DNA of 64,000 nt from Nonomuraea jiangxiensis (GTDB lineage: Bacteria > Actinomycetota > Actinomycetes > Streptosporangiales > Streptosporangiaceae). The stretch lies in the NCBI RefSeq assembly GCF_900099965.1, contig NZ_FNDJ01000035.1:49674-113673 (forward strand), in the 5' to 3' direction. Numbering within the stretch: position 1 is the stretch's first letter; every line of letters starts with the position of its first letter. The notes beneath the pieces are model-generated. The model saw only the letters and a list, made by a program, of their open reading frames with translations. It had not been told where the DNA came from and ran no database searches. Both the position numbers and the translations under genes were made by a program. This document shows, piece by piece, positions 33,511 through 43,092 of the stretch.

Positions 33511-34509
33511 CTACTCCACGATCGGCGCGCTGTCGGCGACGCTCACCTTCAACAGCGCGCTCGACGACACCACGCTCCCCACCGGGGCATTGGCCAGCTT
33601 CGCGTCCACGACCACCCCCCGGCGGCCGAGATAGTCGTAGGTCTTTCGGTCGAAGATGTACTCCTCCCTGACCCCGAGGGGCGACACCATCGCCGCGGCT
33701 ATGCCTTTGCGCCCGGCAGCGTCCTGCGACTCCTTCACCGTCACCACCCCGGGAATCGTGGCCGCCGCGCGAAAGAGCGCGGCCCGCTGCGCGGCGGGCA
33801 GATAGGACTCATCAAGCAGCCCGCCGACCCGGTTCCACGCCTCGTAGTTCTGCAACCCGTCGAAGGGCAGCTGCGTGTAGAGGTGCCTGCGCATGCCCTC
33901 GGTGTCGGTCGGCAGCTTGCTGACGTAGGCGTAGTCGGTGCGCAGGAACTCGGCGCGGTCGTCGAAGTCGGCCGCCCGGTCCGGCCGGCCGGGCTTGCCC
34001 ACTAGCGCCTGCTCCGCTCGTGCATTCGGCGGGAGCGTGTGCCCCGGATACGGCAGCGGCGCCAGGGTTTCCTCCTGCAGGACTCCCTTGACCGCGCTGC
34101 CTTCGGCCGGCAGCCAGATCGTGCGCTTGTGGCGCGTCAGCCAGATCTGCCCCTCCGATTGGGCCGTGTACATGCTTTGCGACTGGTAAACCAGGAACTG
34201 GCCGGGCCTGGGATGCAGCTCTGGACGGCTGCCGGCGTGCTCGGCCGCCCTCGACAGCACCTCCACGGCCGCGACCGTGCGGATCAGCGGTGGGGGCGGC
34301 GCCGGGGCGGGCTGGCTCTGGACAACGAACACCGCCACGCCCAACGCGGCCGCCAGACCCCCTGCCGACGCGGCCCGCAGTCCGAGGCGGCGAAAGTCGG
34401 AGCGGACCGGCGCCGACATGCCGGCCATCAGGCGCTCCGCCTCGGCCCGCAGGTCCTCTTGCACGGGGACCTCGGAGCGGAAATTGTTGAGCTGGGCCAA
34501 CTCATCCAT
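33511..34509 (-). CDS. CU044_5270-family membrane protein (anti-sigma-like partner)
   Basis: A 332-residue protein of the CU044_5270 family, commonly found directly after an ECF sigma gene. The N-terminal cytosolic part has DLRAEAERLMAGM and a basic RRLGLRAA. A single membrane segment follows (SAGGLAAALGVAVFVVQ), then a proline linker and an outer domain with PGQFLVYQSQSMYT, IWLTRHKRTIWLPAEG and VREEYIFDRKTYDYLGRRGV. It overlaps the sigma gene by 8 bases. An anti-sigma role is inferred from the arrangement; there is no zinc-binding ZAS motif. Confidence 0.87.
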   Translation of the reverse strand: MDELAQLNNFRSEVPVQEDLRAEAERLMAGMSAPVRSDFRRLGLRAASAGGLAAALGVAVFVVQSQPAPAPPPPLIRTVAAVEVLSRAAEHAGSRPELHPRPGQFLVYQSQSMYTAQSEGQIWLTRHKRTIWLPAEGSAVKGVLQEETLAPLPYPGHTLPPNARAEQALVGKPGRPDRAADFDDRAEFLRTDYAYVSKLPTDTEGMRRHLYTQLPFDGLQNYEAWNRVGGLLDESYLPAAQRAALFRAAATIPGVVTVKESQDAAGRKGIAAAMVSPLGVREEYIFDRKTYDYLGRRGVVVDAKLANAPVGSVVSSSALLKVSVADSAPIVE

Positions 34510-35092
34510 GGCGAACCTCCCCGATGACGACTGCTGTGGGGTCGGTCCCGCCCAGTTCCTCGTGGATCTTGGCGCGGGCCCGGTTGACGCGCGAACGGAC
34601 CGTTCCGACGCGGATGCCGAGCGCCTCGGCGGCTTCGGTGTAGCTGAGACCGCCCCAGGTCACCAGGAGAAGCACGTCGCGGTGCCCGGCGGGCAGCGCG
34701 GCAAGCGCGGCGGCCAGACGCTGCCGTACGGCCTGGGCGCTCAGCCGCTCGTCGCTGCGCGAGGTGAAGGGTTCGGTGACCGGGTCCACGCCGGTGCGGG
34801 CCAGCAGGTTCAGCTGCCTGGCCTCGGTGCGCTTGTGGCGGCCGATGAGGTTGGTCGCGATGCCGTACAACCACGGCAGGGCGTTGTGCCTGGCCAGGTC
34901 GTAGCGGCCGCGCTGACGGAAGGCGGCGAGAAAGGTCTCCGCCACCACGTCCTCGGCGACGTCGAGTCCGAGGCGGCGGATGACGAATCTCTTGATCTCA
35001 GGCGCGTGTCTTCGGAAGATCTCCGCGAACACCTCGGGCTCCTGCCGGGACCGCGCGATGACGGCGGAATCGGCGGGGCTCGTTTCTGACAT
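34502..35092 (-). CDS. ECF RNA polymerase sigma factor
   Basis: A 196-residue sigma-70 of the ECF group. Region 2 has FAEIFRRHAPEIKRFVIRRL, DVAEDVVAETFLAAFRQ and LPWLYGIATNLIGRHKR (promoter -10 contacts). Region 4 has LPAGHRDVLLLVTWGGLSYT then EALGIRVGTVRSRVNRARAK. It precedes and overlaps the CU044_5270 gene, so the two act as a sigma/partner pair controlled together. The target promoter is not visible from the sequence. Confidence 0.93.
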   Translation of the reverse strand: MSETSPADSAVIARSRQEPEVFAEIFRRHAPEIKRFVIRRLGLDVAEDVVAETFLAAFRQRGRYDLARHNALPWLYGIATNLIGRHKRTEARQLNLLARTGVDPVTEPFTSRSDERLSAQAVRQRLAAALAALPAGHRDVLLLVTWGGLSYTEAAEALGIRVGTVRSRVNRARAKIHEELGGTDPTAVVIGEVRHG

Positions 35093-35329
35093 GCTCTGGC
35101 CTCTCGGCTCACGGATGGGACACCTTACTTGCCCGCCCGCGGCCTACCGGTTCCCGCCTTCAGGTCCGAACCCGGCCCGAGGGTATGCCGAAAACCTTGA
35201 CCCCCAGCGTCGCCAGCTCGTCCCCGACCCGATCGACGAGCGGCCAGTCGCTCCGTGCGTCTGCTGGTCAAGCAGCCGCCCTTGCTCACGGTGCCGCTCT
35301 TCAGGCGCCAGGGGTGCTGGGCTTCCTCA

Positions 35330-35800
35330 CTCATCGTCGCACTGTCAGCCGACAGCGGGCGTACACGTCGCGCCGACCGTCACAGGTCGCCGCCTTGCCG
35401 GTTGGTCGTGCGCAGATCACCCCGACCTCTTGCCAGGTGGGGCCGACATTGCGCCGGGCAACAAAGTTCATGACAAACGCGACGACCAGCGAGATCTTCA
35501 GGCACTCGAGATCCCTGAGCCAGGACCTCCCGCTCGACGGCCTCCGGAGTGGGTAGTTCACCGCGGCTGACCAACGCCTGCCAGGCCAGTACTTCCCGGC
35601 GAGTGACGTGGCCGATGCGCTGGACCCACGGCGCTAGCTGATCGATCTTGAGCAGGGTCACCGGCTGGCCCAGAATGTCCAACCAAGCCATCGTGGCGCT
35701 TGATGGCCATCCACTCTGCGACATAGCGGCAGAGGACCTGCTCGATCGGCGGCCAGTCGGCGGGGTCCTTAGTCGGCCTCCTGCCGAAGCGCGCGGGTTC
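35330..35800 (-). pseudogene. multiply frameshifted gene of unknown family
   Basis: Three high-GC3 pieces follow each other on the minus strand in different frames. They are PARFGRRPTKDPADWPPIEQ with VLCRYVAEWMAIKRH, then MAWLDILGQPVTLLKIDQLA with WVQRIGHVTRREVLAWQALV, then LRDLECLKISLVVAFVMNFV with ARRNVGPTWQEVGVICARP. Read together they look like one protein of about 150 residues broken by at least two frameshifts. The flanks (35093-35329 and 35801-35945) hold nothing assignable. Family unknown. Confidence 0.4.
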
Positions 35801-35945
35801 GCGGATTCCTCATCCTGTAGTTGGGGGAACCCGTGCGTGGTGCAGGCGCAGGTCCCCGAACGCAGATGGGTTCCTGGCAGGCGCCTCACCATTGCGGAGG
35901 GTTCTTGCTGATCGGTGTGCGTCTCCTCAAGCGGTGGGTGACCCT

Positions 35946-36776
35946 TTAGTCGAGCGGCAGGGCGTGCCGTCCGGCAACCTGGCGGATCTCCTCCAGCGGG
36001 TACGCCGTCTTCCTGCTCTCACTCTGCAGATCGTGGTAGAAGTCGTTCAGCACGGTGGCCAGTGGGCTCTGCCGCGACAGCAGGGTCGCGACCCCGCCGG
36101 GCACACCGGCTGGCCGCTGTCCCGCCGCCCATTGCCGCACCAGTTCGCGACGCCCCTGCCAGTTGACGCCGTGGAAGGCGCCGGCCAGCCAGTTCACCAA
36201 GTACGTCAGCGTGTAGGTGCGGTCGAAGGTGAGGTGCCGGTGGTAGAAGGCCTGTTCCTCCTCTGACAGGTCGAACCGGGTCGACACAGCCTGCCCGAAA
36301 TCGGTCAGGTAGAAGCGGTGCCCGTCGGTGAGGATGTTCTCGAAGTGCGCGTCGAAGTGCAGCAGGCCGCCCTTGTTCATGAAGGACACGGCCTCACGCA
36401 GCCTTTGGTCCGCCAGGGCGCAGGCGCGGTCGGCGTCGCCCGCGCTCACCCGCTCGTCCAGCCACTGGTACATCGTGTGCGCGGCCAGCTCGCGCCAGGC
36501 GCCGAAGCCGGGCGAGCCGATGCCGTACTGGCAGAAGGGCGGCATCCCGAACAGGTTGGCCGTCGAGTGCGGGTGGCGCAGTTCGGGCTCAGTGAGGGGC
36601 ACGCGTTTGACGAAGACCAAGGTGCCGCCGACCTCGAGCCGCGCGGACGCCCCGCCGATGCCGGTGCCAAGGGGTACGGCCTCGCGCTCCAGCAGCTCGG
36701 CCAGTTTCCGGTCGTCGTAACGGGCCATGGCCGTGGAAACGTCACCGTGGGTCGTCAGCCGCGTATCCATCATCAT
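35946..36776 (-). CDS. kinase-fold (APH/protein-kinase-like) protein
   Basis: A roughly 276-residue protein with kinase catalytic-core features. It has a small beta lobe (GTGIGGASARLEVGGTLVFV with Lys in VFVKRVPL). The catalytic loop is LLHFDAHFENIL (HxD...N), and the metal-binding motif FYLTDFGQAVS (DFG) follows. The remaining helices carry TYTLTYLVNWLAGAFHGVNW. Actinobacterial proteins of this type are annotated as protein kinase family or aminoglycoside-phosphotransferase-like; the substrate is unknown. The start is uncertain: MMMDTR at 36776 is used, and GTG 36830 is in frame. Confidence 0.8.
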   Translation of the reverse strand: MMMDTRLTTHGDVSTAMARYDDRKLAELLEREAVPLGTGIGGASARLEVGGTLVFVKRVPLTEPELRHPHSTANLFGMPPFCQYGIGSPGFGAWRELAAHTMYQWLDERVSAGDADRACALADQRLREAVSFMNKGGLLHFDAHFENILTDGHRFYLTDFGQAVSTRFDLSEEEQAFYHRHLTFDRTYTLTYLVNWLAGAFHGVNWQGRRELVRQWAAGQRPAGVPGGVATLLSRQSPLATVLNDFYHDLQSESRKTAYPLEEIRQVAGRHALPLD

Positions 36777-36994
36777 GATCACTTTACTGGCCGATGACTC
36801 CTCGATCACCGCGTCCGAGACGTCCTCCACCGTCGGAACGAATGCTCGCGAAGACGACCGCTCTCATTCCGACCCGCAGCTTTCCACGGCTGCCCCCCTT
36901 TTCCGAGGCCTGCGCCTCGTGGCACCTACCGGCCCACCCGGTCACTCACCCCATACCACTCGGGTCGCCTGGGCCCGGGGAGGGTCGTGCGGCG

Positions 36995-37339
36995 TCAGCG
37001 AACGAGCAGCGCCGCTGCGACGAGGGCGCCGACCATGAGGAGCGTCCCGGCGGCGGCAGGCCCGCGCGTGCTGGCGCCGGCGCGCACCCGGCCGCGCGTG
37101 ATCTCCCGGTTGAGCACGCGGTAGCGGACGGTGGCGTAGCCGAACACGGCGATCGCCGTACATACGAGCACCCCGCCCGCAGCCAGTGCGTAAGCCTGGT
37201 GACGTGAGCCGAACTTCGCCGCCCCCAGGCCGAAGGCCATCATCGCCAGGCTCGTACGCAGCCAGGCGAGGTAGGTGCGCTCGTTGGCCAGATGTTCTCG
37301 AACCCGCAGATCGCCGGCTTCGATGGAGGGCTCACTCAC
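36995..37339 (-). CDS. DUF202 (YidH-like) membrane protein
   Basis: A 114-residue protein with the DUF202 mark LANERTYLAWLRTSLAMMAFG. Three membrane segments are visible: SLAMMAFGLGAAKF, YALAAGGVLVCTAIAVFGYA and AAAGTLLMVGALVAAALLV. GTG start. YidH-like proteins are inner-membrane proteins of unknown role. It is divergent from the sulfite-oxidase-type gene, with about 110 bases between them. Confidence 0.87.
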   Translation of the reverse strand: MSEPSIEAGDLRVREHLANERTYLAWLRTSLAMMAFGLGAAKFGSRHQAYALAAGGVLVCTAIAVFGYATVRYRVLNREITRGRVRAGASTRGPAAAGTLLMVGALVAAALLVR

Positions 37340-37451
37340 CGATCAGGCGCTCCGTCCGGCTTCCCGGCTTCCAGCGAGCCGTTGAGGGCATTCGACAATT
37401 CGCGATGACACGATGGTAAAGCACGTTGCACCAGGTGAGAGGCATTACACG

Positions 37452-38537
37452 ATGAGCAGCGACCTCGAGGGCACAGCCACGGCGGTGACGGAACGCAAGG
37501 TCGTCAAGCCGACCCCCGCCGAACTCATGGAGGACGCCGGGACCGGTCTGGACTATGGGGTCCGGCCGGACCGCATGCCCGGATACCTCACCCCGATCGA
37601 CCGATTCTTCATCCGCAGCCACGCGCCCACTCCCCGCCTGGACGCGGCGACATGGTCGCTTCGGATCGAAGGGGACGGGGTGCGCGAGCCGGTCACGTAC
37701 ACCTACGCCGATCTGTGGAACCGGTTCCCCCTGGCCTCGACGGTCCGCACGATCGAGTGCGCGGGTAACCGCCGCGTGCTGTTCGGCCAGGCGTACGGAC
37801 GCACGTTCGGGGGCACCCAGTGGGGGCGCGGTGCGATCGGCACCGCGGAGTGGACCGGCGTACGGCTGCGCGACCTGCTGGAACCGGCGGGGGTCACGCC
37901 GGGAGCTCGTGAGGTCATGCCGGAGGGGCTCGACCGGATCCGGGCCCGCCGTCCCATGCCGCTGGCCAAGGCGCTCGCCGACGACACCCTGCTCGTGCTG
38001 GCCATGAACGGCGAGACGCTGCCGCCCGATCACGGCTACCCTGCCCGGGTCGTGGTGTCCGGATGGCTCGGCGCGGCCAGCATCAAGTGGGTGGGCCGGA
38101 TCGAGGTGTCGGAGCGACCGCTGCGCGTGCCATGGAACACCGAGGACTACGTGCTAATCGGCCGCGACTATCCTGACGGCCCGATACCGATCACCGGCAT
38201 ACCGGTGGCGAGCATGGTCGAACTGCCGTGGCCGGCGCGCCTGAGGCCCGAACCGCAGGTCATCCGAGGGCGTGCGTTCGCCGGTGAGAACGCGGTCAGT
38301 TCCGTGGAATATCGCATCGACGAGGGTCCTTGGCGCGCGGCGTCGCCGGCGTCACCGCAGCTGCCGGCGGCCTGGGTGCGCTGGCAGTTCACCTGGGTTC
38401 CCCGGCCGGGTGATCACGTCATCCAAGTACGCGCCACCGACGATCAGGGCCGTACCCAGCCCGACACCGTTCCCTGGAACGACCTCGGCTACCTCTATCA
38501 TCCTGTGCTGTCCCATCCCGTCCGGGTCGAAGCCTGA
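37452..38537 (+). CDS. sulfite-oxidase-family molybdopterin enzyme
   Basis: A 361-residue soluble enzyme of the sulfite oxidase/nitrate reductase Moco family. The molybdopterin domain has the metal ligand Cys103 in RTIECAGNRR, then TQWGRGAIGTAEWTGVRLRD, MNGETLPPDHGYPARVVV and GWLGAASIKWVGRIEV. A C-terminal Mo-co dimerisation (Ig-like) domain follows from about 260 (VIRGRAFAGENAVSSVEYRI). There is no heme domain, signal peptide or Tat motif, so it is probably cytosolic with an unknown electron acceptor. The ATG at 37452 has AGAGG 10 bases upstream. Confidence 0.9.
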   Translation: MSSDLEGTATAVTERKVVKPTPAELMEDAGTGLDYGVRPDRMPGYLTPIDRFFIRSHAPTPRLDAATWSLRIEGDGVREPVTYTYADLWNRFPLASTVRTIECAGNRRVLFGQAYGRTFGGTQWGRGAIGTAEWTGVRLRDLLEPAGVTPGAREVMPEGLDRIRARRPMPLAKALADDTLLVLAMNGETLPPDHGYPARVVVSGWLGAASIKWVGRIEVSERPLRVPWNTEDYVLIGRDYPDGPIPITGIPVASMVELPWPARLRPEPQVIRGRAFAGENAVSSVEYRIDEGPWRAASPASPQLPAAWVRWQFTWVPRPGDHVIQVRATDDQGRTQPDTVPWNDLGYLYHPVLSHPVRVEA

Positions 38538-38546
38538 TCGGCGGCG

Positions 38547-38684
38547 TCACGAAGGGCCACTGACCAGCAGAAAGACGCCGGAGACCACCAGCGCGACCTC
38601 GACCACCACCACGAACACGCCCGCCGAGACGGTCAGCACGACCACCGCACCAAAGACGAGCTTGACGGATGCAGGCGCCGCCAC
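38547..38684 (-). CDS. possible 45-residue membrane peptide
   Basis: On the minus strand from a GTG at 38684 there is a 45-codon frame, APASVKLVFGAVVVLTVSAG then VALVVSGVFLLVSGPS, with two hydrophobic stretches. It starts inside the space after the sulfite-oxidase-type gene and ends before it. There is no clear ribosome site, and the alternative frame is arginine-rich, so it is only a candidate. Small actinobacterial peptides of this composition exist, but no family is claimed. Confidence 0.3.
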   Translation of the reverse strand: MAAPASVKLVFGAVVVLTVSAGVFVVVVEVALVVSGVFLLVSGPS

Positions 38685-38822
38685 ACCACCAAGGCCGGCA
38701 AGAAGCCGCCGATGATCCTCAGGCGCTCACCCACGCTGGCAGCCGTCCGGCCCCCGCGACTCGGACGCCGGTCCGGGTCCCTTCGTGTCGTAGACGCGTT
38801 CGAGGCTCGGAGTGCTATGTGG

Positions 38823-39903
38823 CTATGGCAAGGCGGACCCGGCCGCCCGGTCATAGATCGCGCGCAACCATGGGTGGCGAACCGCCGGCAGCCGCGCCAG
38901 CGTGCCCCTGAACACCCGCTCATCGGGGCGGAAACGGCCATACGGCAACAGCGGTGGTGGATCGTCGCGGCGTACGTCGGCGGGTATCCGGTTCGCCGCG
39001 GGGAAGAGCCGCCGGTCGTCGTGGAAGGCCAGGTACGTCCACACCTCGGCGGCCAGCGGCACCACAGCTCCCGCGCCGGTCGGCCATACCTCGCCGGTCT
39101 GCGGGTGGCGCGGCACCAGGAGAAGGTCCCCGGACGCGGCGGGCAGTCCAGGCCCGGCCAGGACGAGGCGCCGTGCCGGCGGGCCCGGCGGGAGCATCCT
39201 GTCGAGCGGTCCTCGAAACAGCTGCGCGAGGAGCCCATCGGGCACGACCACCCGCTTCCCGTCCGAGGCCGCCAGCAAGTGGGCCAGCGACACCGCGACG
39301 GCCCCCCGCCACTGGATGCTCCACCATCCAGGCTCCTCGACGGGTGGTAGGCCGGGACATGCCTCCCGCAACGACTCCCAGCCGATCATCCGGTGGGCGG
39401 GGCCGGACACGCTGAGGGGGCGCACCGCGTCCGGATCGAGCCACGCCACGAACCAGAGGTAGCAGTCGTCGACGAGGGTGGCCACCGCGCTCCCGCACTC
39501 CGCGCACGCCAGGTTGGGGCCGGCGCTGCCGCTCAGCCCACAACAGGAGTTTTCGTCCCGCAGGATGTGGAGGGTTCCGTGCAGATCTCCCGGCGCGATC
39601 CCGATCCGTCCCGAGGGGCCGTACGGCAAGGAGTACACCGGCGCGTAGACGCCGCGGGCCTCCGCCTCCTTGGCGCCGACCTCGTCCCACAGCCGGGAAC
39701 GGTGGATAGGAGGGCTGGGGGTCCACCGCGTATGTCCCCGGCTCCAGGAGCGAGGGGCACTTGCGATCGCCGCATGAGATGTGTGCGTGCTCGGGCAGTT
39801 CGACCCGCGACAGCCGCGCGGTCAGCACGGCACCGCATCCCGCACAGGCGAAAACGACCAAAGGCCCTCCCACGGCTTCGACGATCCGCTCATGCTGCCG
39901 CAA
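38823..39903 (-). pseudogene. zinc-ribbon-type hypothetical gene split by a frameshift
   Basis: The N-terminal part (TTG 39903) reads ERIVEAVGGPLVVFACAGCG, then ARLSRVELPEHAHISCGDRK with CPSLLEPG, a CxxC...CxxxxC zinc-ribbon-like module. Near 39710, in a C-rich run, the frame shifts. The long second part continues PPIHRSRLWDEVGAKEAEAR, VYAPVYSLPYGPSGRIGIAP, SCCGLSGSAGPNLACAECGS and GRFRPDERVFRGTLARLPAV. The join is consistent, so one event (real or a sequencing error) breaks a protein of about 355 residues. Function unknown; two cysteine clusters suggest zinc binding. Confidence 0.6.
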
Positions 39904-40319
39904 TACGGGGCACTTGGGCTAGCGCCGCCCATTAGGGCTCGAGACCTGCCGGCCAGGGCGGCAATCACCTGCTGCGCCGTCATGCAATGCCTCCTGCAGT
40001 GGGAAGACCCCCCTCCCCCGGTCCGGTGCGGCGTCCTGCCTGCGATCCTCCCGGTTTGCGCATCTCTACCCCCGCTGCGCGCAGCCAGTGCCCTGCGCGC
40101 TCCATAGCAGGTCACGGTAGTGCGGAAGCAGTTCGGGCCGCAGGAGTGATGCCGACGTGGCGGTGGCCAGGAGGCATCCGAACAGCAGCGGGATGACAGG
40201 GCGCAGGGCGAAGCGCGCGTGTGCCGAGCGCAGCCCCGTTATCCAAGCGACCGGTCGCGCCGGGCATGTCTATCGAAGGTATGACGCATCCTCAGGCCGG
40301 TCCGCGACAGGCTCGGCAC
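39904..40319. other. 416-base gene-free stretch
   Basis: No gene supported. A short minus-strand frame just upstream of 39903 (MTAQQVIAALAGRSRALMGG) may be the former N-terminus of the frameshifted gene. The right half should hold the promoter of the hydrolase-kinase operon; no operator or clear -35/-10 pair was found. Confidence 0.3.
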
Positions 40320-41717
40320 ATGAACATCACACGCGCCCTGGCCGCGGCAGTCACGCTGGTGGCCCTCTGCCAGTTCCCCGCCACAGCCGCTGCCAGGGAA
40401 GGTGCTTTGAGCTGGGGTGACTGCCCGGGAGGCGACGGTGCCACGGGCATGCGCTGCGCCACACTGCGGGTTCCGGTGGACTGGTCCAGACCCGGCGGCC
40501 GCAGGATCGAGCTCAAGCTGGGCCGGCTGGCCGCCACCGGATCCCGCCCAGCCAAGGGGACGGTGTTGGCGAACTTCGGCGCGGGCGCACCGGGTATAGC
40601 CTATCTTCGCGACGTGCCGGGCGTGTCGGCCGCGTTCACGCAGCTCCGGCAGAGCATGGACATCGTCACCTGGGACCCGCGCGGCTACACCAACGGCTAC
40701 AGCACGCACCTGCCCTGCGAGATCAAGAGAGCGACCGATCCCGTACTGCCCACAGATCAGGCGGGATTCGACAGAATCGCAGCCGGCAACCGGGCGGACG
40801 CCGCCCCATGCCACGATCCCGATCCTCGGCTGTTCGACAGCATCGGCTCGGTCACGCACGCCCGCGACATGGAGGCGATCAGACGCGCCCTCGGCGACTC
40901 CAAGATCAATCTCTTCATGGGCTCGTACGGCGGCGTCTTCGGGCAGGCGTACGCGCGGCTGTTTCCGAAGCGCATCCGGACCATGGTCCTGGACGGGACA
41001 GGCAACATGACCGACCCGGAGAAGGAGAATGCGGCCCGGGCGCGCGACAGCGAGCTGCGACTGCGGCGTTTCCTCGCGTGGTGCGCGGACGAGCCCTCCT
41101 GCGTGCTGCGGGGCAAGGACGTACCGCGCCTGTGGCAGGACCTGGTGGCGCGGGCGGACCGCGTACCGCTCCAGCCCGGCGGCTTCGACGGCGTCAAACT
41201 GCAGGACTACCTCGGACAAGCGCTGATCACGCAAGGACCCGAGCAGTGGCCGGCCACCGCCGAGGCCATCGCCGCCGCCGCCCGTGGCGACGCGTCCGGG
41301 TTCGCCGCCCTTCCCGCTCCGGGTGGGCCGAACCCTGACGTCATCGCGTGCCAGGACATGCCGCGACCTGCCGGTCATGCCGCCCTGAAGGCCGCCATGA
41401 AACGGCTGCGCGACCTCGCGCCCAACACCGGGACGGGCGGCACCACGGTGACCAGGCTTCCCTGCATCGGCTATCCCGCACCGGTGACCTTCCCCACCGG
41501 GCCCCTGCCCAAGACCGTGCCGCCGCTGCTCGGCGTGGGCACCTGGGCGGACTTCCCTGGCACCGAGCGGGTCATCCGCCAGGTACGGGGAAGCGCGACG
41601 ATCTACCATGACGGGCCCGGCCACGAGATCTACCTCTCGGGCAACGCCTGCGTCACGGAGAAGGTGAACGCATACTTCGTCGGCAAGATCCTCCCTGCTC
41701 CCGGAACCGAATGCTGA
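40320..41717 (+). CDS. secreted alpha/beta hydrolase (tripeptidyl aminopeptidase-like)
   Basis: A 465-residue exported serine hydrolase. The Sec signal is ITRALAAAVTLVALCQFPAT with cleavage near ATAAA. The mature N-terminus WGDCPGGDGATGMRCATLRV is typical of the SlpD/TAP group. The core has IVTWDPRGYTNGYS, the nucleophile elbow FMGSYGGVFGQAYA (Ser in GSYGG) and LPCIGYPAPVTFP. The end CVTEKVNAYFVGKILPAPGT is the TAP-like C-terminal region, with a histidine in YHDGPGHEIY. The start follows the signal peptide. It lies about 30 bases before the kinase gene in one operon, so expression may be tied to the two-component pair. Confidence 0.87.
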   Translation: MNITRALAAAVTLVALCQFPATAAAREGALSWGDCPGGDGATGMRCATLRVPVDWSRPGGRRIELKLGRLAATGSRPAKGTVLANFGAGAPGIAYLRDVPGVSAAFTQLRQSMDIVTWDPRGYTNGYSTHLPCEIKRATDPVLPTDQAGFDRIAAGNRADAAPCHDPDPRLFDSIGSVTHARDMEAIRRALGDSKINLFMGSYGGVFGQAYARLFPKRIRTMVLDGTGNMTDPEKENAARARDSELRLRRFLAWCADEPSCVLRGKDVPRLWQDLVARADRVPLQPGGFDGVKLQDYLGQALITQGPEQWPATAEAIAAAARGDASGFAALPAPGGPNPDVIACQDMPRPAGHAALKAAMKRLRDLAPNTGTGGTTVTRLPCIGYPAPVTFPTGPLPKTVPPLLGVGTWADFPGTERVIRQVRGSATIYHDGPGHEIYLSGNACVTEKVNAYFVGKILPAPGTEC

Positions 41718-41753
41718 CGCCCGGGTTTGCCCTGACAGGAGGGTGTGGCCAGA

Positions 41754-43091
41754 GTGAGCCGCATGCCGCCTGAGCGCAGAGACCGGCTCCGGATGTTCCG
41801 CATGCCTGCCGGCACCCGTCGCCTCCCCCAGCCCACCCGCCTGCCGGCAGACGGGAGCCGCCGCACGCGAAGGTGGTGGCTCCCGTCTGTGATCGCGGGC
41901 ATCCCGCCGATGGCCGCGGATGCCCTGCTGGCGCTCGCCGCCGCGACCGCCGTCTACACGGCGGCGACCTGGGAGCGGGCACTATGGGGCCTGACCGGGG
42001 CGAGCGGAGGAGTCGCCACGCCGCCCGTGCCAGGCGGACCGGGCGTGGGCACCCCACTGGTGCTGGCCGGTTTCAGCGTGGGCGTGGCCGCGCCGCTGGC
42101 GCTGCGGCGCCGGTTCCCGGTGAGCGCGGCGCTCGTCTCAGTAGCCGCGGCGCTGCTCGCCACGAACGTGCCGGGATGGTCGGGGCGGCTGGTGGCGGCC
42201 GTCGCGCTCTGCTCGGCCGCCTATCATCGGCCGCGGCAGGCATCCGTCCTGCTTCTCCTGTCCGTGGCATCGGCCCTGACACCGATCTTGTTCGCCACCC
42301 CGCTCCCGGGCGGCCCCTTGCCGCCCGGGTTCCCGGCCCGGGTCGGCCCCACGCCCCTCGCACAGGGCGTGCTCATCGCCGTCGCGCCGGTCGCTGTCGG
42401 ATACGCGCTGCACCTGTACCAGGAACGCGCCCGGCAACAGGTCCTGCTGCACCAGGCCCAGGCCGCCCGGGTCGTGGCCGAGGAACGGGCCTGGATCGCC
42501 AGGGAGATCCACGACGCCGTCGGCCACCACCTGACCGCCATCCGTATGCAAGCGAACGCAGCCCGCCACGTCCTCCCCGACGCGCCACCACCGGCCGCAC
42601 GCGCCCTCGGCACGGTGGCGGACCTGTCCGCCTCCGCATTACGCGACGTACGCCTGCTCCTGGCCGCGTTGCGCGACGAACACCGGCCCACCGGCGCCAC
42701 CCTCGCCGACGTGCCCGCCCTCGCCGACCGGCTGTCCTCCCCCGGCTGCCGCGTGCACGTCAGGATCGACCGGCACGCCGCGGCCGGGCCCCTGCCCGCC
42801 CTGGTCGACCACGCCGGCTACCGCCTCGCCCAGGAAGCCCTGACCAACGCGGTACGGCACGCCGCCGCCACCCGCGTGGACGTGCGAATCCGCCAGAACC
42901 TGGACACCGTGACGATCCTCGTCGAGGACGACGGCCAGAGCCGCCCGCCGACCAGTCGCCCTTTGGCCGGGAGCGGCCTGCGCGGCATGCGAGAACGCGC
43001 GCACCTGCTCGGCGGACGGCTCGACATCGGCCCCCGCCCGCCGCACGGCTGGCGCGTCGAGGCCGTCCTGCCCACCCACAGCGGAGGATGA
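41754..43091 (+). CDS. NarL-type sensor histidine kinase
   Basis: A membrane sensor kinase of about 445 residues with HisKA_3 domain. Several hydrophobic segments are visible (MAADALLALAAATAVY, LVLAGFSVGVAAPLAL, VSAALVSVAAALLATN, SVLLLLSVASALTPILF, VLIAVAPVAVGYALHL). The H-box is IAREIHDAVGHHLTAIRMQA, and HATPase_c has LAQEALTNAVRHA, ILVEDDGQ and GSGLRGMRERAHLLGG. AGGAGG lies 11 bases before GTG 41754 but only 2 before GTG 41745, so the former is chosen. It is followed after one base by its response regulator. Confidence 0.9.
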   Translation: MSRMPPERRDRLRMFRMPAGTRRLPQPTRLPADGSRRTRRWWLPSVIAGIPPMAADALLALAAATAVYTAATWERALWGLTGASGGVATPPVPGGPGVGTPLVLAGFSVGVAAPLALRRRFPVSAALVSVAAALLATNVPGWSGRLVAAVALCSAAYHRPRQASVLLLLSVASALTPILFATPLPGGPLPPGFPARVGPTPLAQGVLIAVAPVAVGYALHLYQERARQQVLLHQAQAARVVAEERAWIAREIHDAVGHHLTAIRMQANAARHVLPDAPPPAARALGTVADLSASALRDVRLLLAALRDEHRPTGATLADVPALADRLSSPGCRVHVRIDRHAAAGPLPALVDHAGYRLAQEALTNAVRHAAATRVDVRIRQNLDTVTILVEDDGQSRPPTSRPLAGSGLRGMRERAHLLGGRLDIGPRPPHGWRVEAVLPTHSGG

Positions 43092-43092
43092 C

